From: Strongylocentrotus pallidus
Taxonomy: Eukaryota > Echinodermata > Echinoidea > Camarodonta > Strongylocentrotidae
Length of the DNA stretch: 23,813 nucleotides
Reading direction: 5' to 3'
NCBI GenBank assembly: GCA_030265145.1
Contig: JARBES010009832.1
Coordinates: 1 to 23,813 of the forward strand
Part shown: positions 16,905 through 23,813 of the stretch, in pieces
Layout: each line of letters starts with the position of its first letter
How positions within the stretch are numbered: the first letter of the stretch is position 1
Position numbers and translations under genes: made by a program
Notes under the pieces: model-generated
The model's input: only the letters and a program-made list of their open reading frames with translations
The model's database searches: none
What the model was told of the DNA's origin: nothing

Positions 16905-17050
16905 GCTGTGTCGAATATGTCACTATTACTTCTTCTTCTTTTTGTTTTGTTTGGGGGGGGGGGATTTCGGTTTCATAACGTAGTTGATAGAATTGCCGCT
17001 GGACTGTTTTACATCCCAGGGGAACTGCATAGTGTACGCATGTATTCTAT
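16905..17050 (-). pseudogene. Degenerate partial copy of the 3' end of the ZYG11/ZER1-like gene
   Basis: Sequence at about 16970-17030 closely matches 17160-17227 inside the coding end of the neighbouring gene (shared ATAACGTAGTTGATA(G/A)AATT, GCCGCTGGACT, TTTACATCCC/TTTGAATCCC, GGTAACT/GGGAACT). The neighbouring TGTCGAATATGTCACTATTA-type block (16908) matches the acidic tail codons (17080-17120). It is therefore an old tandem duplication of the gene's last ~150 bp, now drifting, with a G-run at 16951-16962 in the middle. No separate function is expected. Confidence 0.7.
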
Positions 17051-20000
17051 CTATTCGTTATTTTCATCTTCTCCATCTGTGGCGAATATGTCACTGTCAC
17101 TGTCGAATATGTCGGTGTCACTATTCTCTGCTAATCCTTTTTTATTTTTTTCGATTTCCATGCAGTTTATAACGTAGTTGATAAAATTGCCGCTGGACTC
17201 GTTTTGAATCCCACGGTAACTCTGCAATTCTTCAATAAAACATGAACCGTGATACCGGTGGTGTAAGAGTTCCCATAAATTTTCACTTTTAAAATTGTCA
17301 GTTTTCTGCCATTCATCAATTTTAGTGGTTCTTATAATTGACATGACTTTTTTTTGGTAGTCGTCCATGGATCCGTACTGTATAGCGATTCGAACAAGCA
17401 ACATATTGATCAATAAAAGTGCATGATCCAAAATGCAAACGGTGTTTGGCTGTCTTGAACCCAGATCCAGATACATTTTGCAATAAAAACTAGAGTTCTG
17501 AGCCATCGTACAACGCTGTGTTGTATCTTGAAGAGATGTAATGTAAAGTCGCACATCGGGAGATCTAATAACCAGTCTGTAAAATTCCCAACGTGTCAAT
17601 AAATCGTCATAAGAACAATTTAGGTATTTTCTATTTATGTCGTCTGTACCGGTAGCCTCATTTAACAACCAATATGCATATTTGTTGTCCATGAACAACC
17701 AATTGACCACTCGAATCAAACGAGAATTTCCGTGCTCAACTAAGATTCTATTAAACAAACGGCAAAAGATGTGGTAACATTTAACAGTCACGCGGCTATG
17801 TATATAGTCGTTATACGGTTGGTGATTCCCTTCATAACATATACACATCATGCAGTTGAGTAATTGCATGTAATATTCACGTTTATTGCAACTTACAATC
17901 GCTGCAAATAAACAATCGAACAGAGATGTTTCAACTTCATCACTGGTTCCAAAGATTCCATATCCTCTGAACACATAAATGGATAATGGACTTCGAGGAT
18001 GTACGATCCAATGACATTGATCTGTTATCTTATCTGTGTTCTCGGTGATAAAATTCAATACTGCGTGTGCAAACATATAATCTGAATTATAACATTTTGT
18101 ATTGCAAGTGTTCCACAGCAAATGTTCATGTCGCCCCTCCCTTTCATTATCCATTCCGCAGTTTATGTGGCATTGGACGTAGTACAGAAACATGGCAGTG
18201 TTTCTTATGTAAGAACCATCGAGCAAAATCGTACAACCTACTTTATTCAGATCGTTTTGCATCCGCGCAGCATATGCTATTCCTACTGCGTGCAGAGGCA
18301 ATCGCGATCTATATGAATGTGTTCGTACCATGTCAGAGTGTCTAGACGGGTTTTGCATGTCAATACCACATCCCGTTCTGTTCATAAATTCTAAACATTC
18401 GCAGAGATCTTGCAAAAACTTTTCTTCGTTAATTTTATCTACATTTCGTAAGCGATCTAGAAGTTGGGTATAATCATAATCACGACGTAATCTGCGAAAA
18501 TTAATGTCATAGAATAGATTGGTTAAAAAAAAGTTTATAATTGTGGTGCTTTTATTTGCCCCATTTGGACAAGCCACGGAAATGTACCGTCGCATAAGCA
18601 ACATACATAACCTGTACCAATCGGGTACTGGGTAAATTGTTTTTTCGGTACTAATATCATCTCGATAAGGAACAATCAAAGCTATGAGATTGCGAATAGT
18701 CTCTTGCAGTTTTTCGGTATTCGAGGTATGAAGAATAGAGTCGCTGTAAATGATATAATCAGCATAGGTAGCCAAAAACCGACACCCACTTTCGCTGTGT
18801 CGCAGTGAATGCAACGGAACAACTGAACGTTGATCTATTCTGAGGAACATATGAAGTATATTTGACATCACGCCCGTACGATGTACGTATTTTTCTAACA
18901 TATCTGTTAGCGAATAATTTGTGTTAATTGTTCTGTGAATGATACTATCGAGATTATTACCATCGTCATAGTCAAACCCCCATCCATTTTCATCCGCTAC
19001 ACGATAACAACCTAAAGATTGTAATTTGCTATTCAAGAGAATATTGTACGAATCAGAGTATCCAGACTGTCGGTCTGTGTTTCTATGAGTGTCTATTAAA
19101 GAACATGACGTAATATCGAGGTGTATTAAATTAGGTAAGGAAGCCAGAACCTTATTAACGTAGATTTTTTCGCCAGAATTGACATCTCTAAAGCCCGAAG
19201 AAAGGTCTAATGTTTCTAAGTTCCTAAAATAACGACATAAAACATCGAGGTCTTCAATATCCCTCTCCTCCGTTGCGTAATGTAATCGATGACCTCCAAT
19301 GCTCAACTGTTTCAGATTGAGTGGATGTTTCAAACATAACAACACATCGGCTAAGGGATTACAATCGTGATCATTATATATGGCTTCAGGATCGGACAAT
19401 GGAAGACTGAACGTATGATTTTGGATGCTTACATCAAGAGACTGCAAGGACACACATTTATCAAGAAGGCTACAAAAGATTGAATTCCTCAAGAAAAATA
19501 CGTCGTGTGCAATCAACGTCTTTAAGTTTGGGATCGTTATTGCGCTATTGAAAATATTGGGACCGCTAAACATGGACAGGCATCCAGATATATTGAGGTA
19601 AGTTAGATTTGGACATCTGGTCAATATAAATTTTAAAGAAACATAAGTTAACTTTGTACAGTAACTTATATCAAGAGAACATATATGATGCAAAGCGTCA
19701 TTACCCGACAATTTGACACCTTCTTCAAAAAAATGCATCAAATCATCATCATCGAGTGATGTATAACTCAAAAGACTTCTTGTATCCTCGTACTTCGTGG
19801 CCATGACAACATCAACATTTTTGACAGAAGTCCTAAAAAACAAAGTCCAAAGTTTGTCGTGGCATTCTTTGAAGTAATCCCATTTTAAAGCGTGTTGGAG
19901 TGCTTTCCTGTATACAGAAGGATGCCAAAATTGTCGCACTGCATAAAAATTACAGTCATGTAACAATCTACTAAAATAGGCACTGTTAAAGCCCGTTTCA

Positions 20001-20065
20001 TCTACCAATGTCTTGTTATTGATAATGCGACGAGCGCAAATTTGACTCAATTCTAACGCTGCCAT
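17051..20065 (-). CDS. ZYG11/ZER1-like leucine-rich-repeat protein, candidate CUL2 ubiquitin-ligase adaptor
   Basis: 1004 residues, the longest gene here. The N-terminus has LSQICARRI at 6-14, which fits the Elongin-BC box LxxxCxxx(A/I/L/V) and is placed like SLLDICLNFL near the start of ZYG11B. Leucine-rich repeats follow at about 125-325 (SLDISYCTKLTYVSL, NLTYLNISGCLSM, SLQSLDVS, NLETLDLSSG, NLIHLDITSCSL). Beyond about 370 a helical region (SLTDMLEKYVHRTGVMSNIL...) fits the start of the armadillo-like half of ZYG11/ZER1. The tail (after about 975) is acidic with SDTDIFDSDSDIF. In animals this family recruits substrates with N-terminal glycine degrons to CUL2-Elongin BC. The viral protein is longer than ZYG11B (~744) and diverged, with possible insertions. 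Another LRR/F-box-type adaptor is the alternative. It shares an 81-bp divergent promoter region with the cyclin-like gene. Confidence 0.9.
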   Translation of the reverse strand: MAALELSQICARRIINNKTLVDETGFNSAYFSRLLHDCNFYAVRQFWHPSVYRKALQHALKWDYFKECHDKLWTLFFRTSVKNVDVVMATKYEDTRSLLSYTSLDDDDLMHFFEEGVKLSGNDALHHICSLDISYCTKLTYVSLKFILTRCPNLTYLNISGCLSMFSGPNIFNSAITIPNLKTLIAHDVFFLRNSIFCSLLDKCVSLQSLDVSIQNHTFSLPLSDPEAIYNDHDCNPLADVLLCLKHPLNLKQLSIGGHRLHYATEERDIEDLDVLCRYFRNLETLDLSSGFRDVNSGEKIYVNKVLASLPNLIHLDITSCSLIDTHRNTDRQSGYSDSYNILLNSKLQSLGCYRVADENGWGFDYDDGNNLDSIIHRTINTNYSLTDMLEKYVHRTGVMSNILHMFLRIDQRSVVPLHSLRHSESGCRFLATYADYIIYSDSILHTSNTEKLQETIRNLIALIVPYRDDISTEKTIYPVPDWYRLCMLLMRRYISVACPNGANKSTTIINFFLTNLFYDINFRRLRRDYDYTQLLDRLRNVDKINEEKFLQDLCECLEFMNRTGCGIDMQNPSRHSDMVRTHSYRSRLPLHAVGIAYAARMQNDLNKVGCTILLDGSYIRNTAMFLYYVQCHINCGMDNEREGRHEHLLWNTCNTKCYNSDYMFAHAVLNFITENTDKITDQCHWIVHPRSPLSIYVFRGYGIFGTSDEVETSLFDCLFAAIVSCNKREYYMQLLNCMMCICYEGNHQPYNDYIHSRVTVKCYHIFCRLFNRILVEHGNSRLIRVVNWLFMDNKYAYWLLNEATGTDDINRKYLNCSYDDLLTRWEFYRLVIRSPDVRLYITSLQDTTQRCTMAQNSSFYCKMYLDLGSRQPNTVCILDHALLLINMLLVRIAIQYGSMDDYQKKVMSIIRTTKIDEWQKTDNFKSENLWELLHHRYHGSCFIEELQSYRGIQNESSGNFINYVINCMEIEKNKKGLAENSDTDIFDSDSDIFATDGEDENNE

Positions 20066-20146
20066 CTACAATTTTGTGTACACATTATAACTATTTATTT
20101 AATAAATCTCCTTCGATCTCTATTCTATTCTTTTAATAGACTACTC
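20066..20146. promoter_or_regulatory. 81-bp bidirectional promoter region
   Basis: The two genes start back to back with 81 bp between their ATGs. The core is AT-rich (CATTATAACTATTTATTTAA near 20085-20105), with TTATAA and TTTATT elements readable on either strand. The divergence suggests shared timing of the ubiquitin-ligase adaptor and the cyclin-like protein. Confidence 0.6.
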
Positions 20147-21139
20147 ATGAAACCGGAAGACGATACGCTGGTGTTCGATTTCAATTTGCCTGGTTTAGAC
20201 CATACACCTACTGTCTGCGATCTGTATTGTGATGAAGAACTAACATTGTCAAATCCCGGAACTACAGCATCTTATTTCCCCACTGTTTCAGTTTCCTCTG
20301 TTCGATCCCAGTTTGATAAAACACTATGTTGTAAACAAAAAACGTTTGACATAGAATTAAAACATGACGGATCATTTGCTAAATTAACGACACCCACTGC
20401 TACTGTTTCGCTTATGCAACTCAACGAAGAGAAGGCATTAGAAATTGTTAACATGTATCGTGATCTTCAGATCAAGTGCGATATGGAAGATGATACTGTA
20501 TACGTGGCCTTACATTTGTTTTACAACTCTCTTGATGGTACAAATAAGTTTGATCAGGTCATTTTGGCAGCAGCCACTTGCTTCATTGTAGCAGCCAAAT
20601 ACACGTCAGGCGACTTAATCTACATTTCCGATATTATATTATATGTACATAAACGATTTAAAGTATTATTTTCAATGGAAGATATGTCTAAAAAAGAAGT
20701 TGATATTGTGATTCACCATCTTCGACATGTGACGTTACCGTCTTATTTTTTTTATCAGTTTCTACACCATGTTTATGGACATGACATGATGGTTCAAAAT
20801 GAACAAGAAATTAATGAAATGTATGTACATCTTGGAAAGAAAATCATAATGGATTTGATATGTCATCCAAAGTTTATAATGAACTGGTTTATGTACGGAT
20901 CGTCTTTCATAGCCATGATAGCATGCTACATTATTTTGCCCAAAACAGAAATTAAAAAACTGTTTGTAAAATTAAATTACACCATACAATTTCAGCAAAA
21001 ATTTCACTGTTTTGATGATAATGTAAGTATGACAGATCTGTCATACATAGATTCATGTGTAAACGAATTTACAAAAATAATGACTACAACAGCATGTACG
21101 GATCCTATGTTATACCGTGTGTCGGTAACTTCAACCTAA
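20147..21139 (+). CDS. Cyclin-like protein
   Basis: 330 residues. A cyclin box is seen at about 115-205: VYVALHLFYNSL, then FDQVILAAATCFIVAAKY at 135-152 (cyclins: LQLxGxTCxxLASKY), YISDIILYVHKRF at 159-171, EVDIVIHHLRHVTLPSYFFYQFLHH at 184-208 (cyclins: E..IL..L.F.L..PT.Y.FL). A second, weaker helical fold follows with the FIAMIACYIILP pattern at 254-265 typical of the cyclin C-lobe (PSxIAxAAxxLA). The first ~80 residues are unstructured-looking. Cyclins activate CDKs; the Lys and Glu that contact the CDK correspond to about K151 and E184 here and seem kept. Viral cyclins occur in some herpesviruses, retroviruses and other viruses. The target CDK and whether it acts in cell cycle or transcription cannot be told. 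Confidence 0.85.
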   Translation: MKPEDDTLVFDFNLPGLDHTPTVCDLYCDEELTLSNPGTTASYFPTVSVSSVRSQFDKTLCCKQKTFDIELKHDGSFAKLTTPTATVSLMQLNEEKALEIVNMYRDLQIKCDMEDDTVYVALHLFYNSLDGTNKFDQVILAAATCFIVAAKYTSGDLIYISDIILYVHKRFKVLFSMEDMSKKEVDIVIHHLRHVTLPSYFFYQFLHHVYGHDMMVQNEQEINEMYVHLGKKIIMDLICHPKFIMNWFMYGSSFIAMIACYIILPKTEIKKLFVKLNYTIQFQQKFHCFDDNVSMTDLSYIDSCVNEFTKIMTTTACTDPMLYRVSVTST

Positions 21140-21614
21140 ATTTGGTCGACGCATGCGTTGTGTAATGATCCGCCTCGTTCTATACCGACGCGTAATCGTT
21201 CTTAATCGATTAGCATGCGATGTGTAGTGTTGCGTATCGTATGCGTTAGGTATAGAGTCTAAATGCTGTATATATAGTTGTTGTGTACTACTTCTCAGTC
21301 ATAAGTTGGCTGTTCTGCAAATTTTGATACCATGAACCTAGTTGCAAGCAATGCACTCTCTGTTCAGAATTATTTGCCTGGAGTACTGAAGACCAGTAAA
21401 AGTACGAATAATAGTGGGTCACGTTGAACATTACTTCTTTTGCTACTACGAGTGCAATTACTACTGATACTACTGAGAAGAATAGTATACTGTCTTTTGG
21501 CTTGTGGAACATCGAACTTTTTTGGGGGGGTTAATTTCTTGCTCTCATCCAAGTTTACGCTTTCGTCTTCTTGTCGGTACTGTTGCGACGTCAAATTTCA
21601 GAATTATTCCGTCG
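21140..21614. other. Promoter, leader and possible short leader ORF of the Q/H-rich gene
   Basis: Starts with GC-richer sequence carrying palindromes such as ACGCATGCGT (near 21150) and a related GCATGCGATGTG (near 21212). A TATA box at 21269 follows. The first ATG after it (21332) opens a 31-residue frame ending at 21427, either a leader ORF or part of a first exon. CAAATTTCAG at 21592-21601 is a possible 3' splice site just before the main ATG. Confidence 0.5.
21269..21276 (+). promoter_or_regulatory. TATA box of the Q/H-rich spliced gene
   Basis: TATATATA; expected transcript start near 21300, before the short frame at 21332 and the main coding exon at 21615. Confidence 0.6.
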
Positions 21615-22944
21615 ATGTTTTCAAAGGACAGGCAGATGAAGAAGTACAAAACAACGAATAAACTCGACCAGATTAATCGACATGATATGGACACCTGTTA
21701 TCAAGACAAATACAAAGGTGAGCTAGCAATGATATAGCAGAATCATTTCACTGTAAGAAATGTATATGTTAGAAGGAAAAAGAGAGACAAAAGTGATATT
21801 GAGATACCTTGTTTGGCGTTCTAGATTGTTTTATCACACTTGCCATCTACTTTAGTTTTATTATCATGTAAACAGGGCATTTACGACATGAAATGACCTT
21901 TTCACATTTTGAGACCATCAAAAATTTACATTTGCGGAACGAGTCGAAAATGCTAAAACCGCATGAGATGACCATAATTATGCGAATGGAAAATGGTCAA
22001 AAAGCGCCACAAAGATATTTAACAAAATGAATTACAAGGGATTAACGCAAACACCAACCATCAACTCATCCACGTTTTTTTGTTTTCTATTGCTGCTATT
22101 GCAACTAAATATGTTGGCAGATTTGTTGCAAACACTGAGTTAGATGAGTTCATAATACATTTGTATTACCCATAATCATAACATTTCTTTGTAGATATAT
22201 ATATATGTATATATATACGTGTATTATGAGTTATAACTTGTTATGTTTTGTGTTATAGAGTACATCGGATTTACGAACGGCAGGATCGAAGAAAAGAAGA
22301 AAGAAGAACAGCCAGACAAGTACAACCCTGCTCTGAAAGATGGTGCAGCCGTGCATCCACTGGACTTACTCTCAATGGGGAAGTCTAACTCTCGCAATAC
22401 CAAACCAATAAACTTAAACGATCGACCACCGCCAAGTGGTGCACGTCGAGGAGAAAAAACCTCATCTGCTACTACAACATCATCTTCAACATCATCGATA
22501 CCGTCAGTGCGAATGGCACCATTGACACATACATCACACTTGTCACCTTATAGCGAGATTTCGTGGCAGCAACAATTGTATCCACAATACCAACACAAGC
22601 TAAACCGACAAACGCATCAGCATCAGCAACAGCCACTACTTCATCAACAGCCACCACAACAACAGCACCCACTACTTCATCAACAGCCACCACAACAACA
22701 GCACCCAATAATTAATCAACTACTTCAGCATGAGCCACAGCAGCAGCAGCCACTACTTCATCAACAGCCACCACAACAACAGCACCCACTACTTCAGCAA
22801 CAGCCACAACAGCAGCCTCCACTAATGTTATCATGCGCATATTCGCAATCTACAAATAATATTTCACAATTAAATCGTGCTGCACATCTTTATCATCATC
22901 ATCATATCTACTGTTGTTCCAAACCGTGGTGTAACATGAAATAA
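21615..22944 (+). CDS. Spliced gene for a low-complexity Q/H/P-rich protein
   Basis: Proposed exons 21615-21717 and 22259-22944. The donor AAG|GTGAGC at 21717/21718 and the acceptor GTTTTGTGTTATAG| at 22258 join two open frames in phase (codon G|AG), giving 262 residues (789 nt with stop). The N-terminal half is hydrophilic and charged (RIEEKKKEEQPDKYNP), then Ser/Thr-rich. Residues from about 150 on are Q/H/P-rich with a 12-residue repeat PLLHQQPPQQQH encoded by a 36-bp repeat. AATAAA overlaps the stop codon at 22939-22944. No known domain. The second exon alone also stays open a little upstream of the acceptor, so an unspliced form is possible. Further 5' exons are possible too. Function unknown; a nuclear scaffold or regulator is only a guess. 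Confidence 0.6.
21718..22258 (+). other. Predicted 541-nt intron
   Basis: Begins GTGAGC and ends in a T-rich tract plus TATAG. It is AT-rich, has multiple stops in all plus frames, and contains a TA run at 22195-22218. Reading frame is kept across the junction, which supports it; there is no independent proof. Confidence 0.6.
22633..22821 (+). repeat. 36-bp coding minisatellite
   Basis: Units starting CCACTACTTCATCAACAGCC at 22633, 22669, 22750 and 22786 (the last diverging), with a variant at 22705. The step is 36 bp inside blocks, and one 45-bp spacer unit breaks the array. Copies are near identical, so the length probably varies between genomes. Confidence 0.85.
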
Positions 22945-23004
22945 AAATTGCTCGCGTAAATTAGAAAATATACATTGATACATTTGTATATATACATATA
23001 TATT

Positions 23005-23536
23005 GTGTGTGTAGAGTGCTGTAGTCCTAATTGGTTTGTCATATAAAAGTTACAAACCCCGATATTTTGAATTGGTACATATACTTTTCTGTGTGTAGAG
23101 TGCTGTAGTCCTGATTGCATCGTCATATAAAGTAACGAACCCCGATATCTTAAATTGGTAGAATTATATATATATATATATATAAATTGTGTGTGTAGAG
23201 TGCTGTAGTTCTAATGGGTTTGTCGTATAAATAACAAAGCCCGATTTGTTAAATAAATTGCCTATTCCAAATTCAAGACATCAACATTGTACAAAATTGA
23301 GAAAAAAAGAGTGAATACGTATAGTGTGCTTTAATCGTAGCTGGTTTGTCATATAAAGTAACGAACCCCGAAATCTTTTATTGTTTTGCATATATTTGTG
23401 TTGTAGTGTGTGTAGTTTGCTGTAATCCTGATTGGTTTGTCATATAAATAAACGAACCCCGATATCTTAAATTAGTTTATATATTTGTGTTTGTGAAGTG
23501 TGCTGCAATCCGGATTGGTGACGTAAACGAATTTTT
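23005..23536 (+). repeat. Six-copy tandem array with CCAAT- and TATA-like motifs
   Basis: Copies begin with GTGTGTAGAGTGCTGTAG or variants at about 23005, 23091, 23189, 23319, 23406 and 23493 (steps of 86-130 bp). The core is ATTGGTTTGTCATATAAA followed by GTAACGAACCCCGATATCTTAAATT. Each good core has an inverted CCAAT motif about 10 bp before ATATAAA. Length differences come from TA runs and, in copy 3, an extra ~40 bp. No coding frame runs through it. Confidence 0.9.
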
Positions 23537-23813
23537 AGATTATCTCCGTTGTAAAAGGGAAAATGAAAGAGTGTAAGCGTGATAAGAGTGGACTGAAAAG
23601 CTATTGATGTAGCAGGAAAAAAGAGTAAAAGCTTGAAAATAGTGGATCAAAGAGGGATCAAAAGAGCGAGAAGATAGAAAGAGTTGTATAACGAACATGT
23701 GTTGTTTAACCCCATTTTAGGCTCTTGGTTGCCCCCCCCCCCTGCCGTATTTTTTGTTTGTTTATTTTGTGTGATGTATGCGTTGGGGGGTTAGGGGGAT
23801 GGTGTAAGAATGA
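23537..23813. other. Low-complexity right end
   Basis: Purine-rich stretch (AAAAGAGTAAAAGC, AGAGGGATCAAAAGAGCGAG) to about 23690, then a C run at 23731-23742 and G runs at 23784-23800 including GGGGTTAGGGGG. No gene or RNA recognised. The G-rich end is too short to call telomeric. Confidence 0.5.

Noticed and set aside
22472-22708. Val/Ala-rich minus-strand frame
   Set aside because: Antisense shadow of the 36-bp coding minisatellite.
23780-23800. GGGGTTAGGGGG as telomere sequence
   Set aside because: A single G-rich stretch, not a tandem TTAGGG array.
1-23813. LTR, LINE or Polinton element
   Set aside because: No reverse transcriptase, integrase, protein-primed polymerase or long terminal repeats were recognised in any frame.

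Overview
The window looks like part of a large eukaryotic double-stranded DNA virus genome, free or integrated, with an animal (probably invertebrate) host. The centre (about 9.1-21.1 kb) is packed with long intronless genes on both strands. Several genes start just behind a clear TATA box. The protein set is typical of viral control of the host cell: an inhibitor-of-apoptosis protein (IAP), two uracil-DNA-glycosylase-fold proteins, a cyclin-like protein, a ZYG11/ZER1-like ubiquitin-ligase adaptor and a multi-pass membrane protein. No capsid, polymerase, terminase, integrase or reverse transcriptase gene is visible, so the virus family cannot be fixed. A mollusc herpesvirus-like or other invertebrate nuclear virus is a guess. 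A heavily virus-loaded host locus is the main alternative, and the flanks, with splice-like sites, a MITE-like element and microsatellites, look more host-like.

Layout. 1-3.3 kb: repeat-rich and mostly non-coding, with a MITE-like foldback element, a 98-bp repeat, a decayed coding relic, a ~145-bp array with conserved hairpins, a solitary hairpin and a 42-bp minisatellite. It ends in a reverse-strand coiled-coil gene that has a splice-acceptor-like site just before its ATG. 3.7-8.8 kb: a small death-fold-like gene, then a ~2-kb tandem duplication whose halves each carry one member of a two-gene family on the minus strand. 9.1-13.3 kb: UDG-like gene 1 (minus), IAP (plus) and UDG-like gene 2 (plus). 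13.3-14.45 kb: pyrimidine-rich spacer. 14.45-20.1 kb: three minus-strand genes (membrane protein, glutamine-rich nuclear-type protein, ZYG11/ZER1-like protein). 20.15-21.14 kb: cyclin-like gene, divergent from the ZYG11-like gene across 81 bp. 21.27-22.94 kb: a probably spliced Q/H/P-rich gene. 23.0-23.54 kb: six-copy array with CCAAT and TATA-like motifs, then low-complexity sequence.

How the genes may work together (inference). The IAP carries what read as CARD, BIR, two death domains and RING. The small 3952-4290 protein, and less surely the two paralogues, also look like death-fold proteins. With the Elongin-BC box on the ZYG11-like protein and the cyclin homologue, the window reads as an island for blocking death-domain signalling, redirecting ubiquitination and pushing the cell cycle. 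The two UDG-like proteins would serve viral DNA repair or replication; one has a PCNA-binding PIP box and the other has diverged at its active-site motifs.
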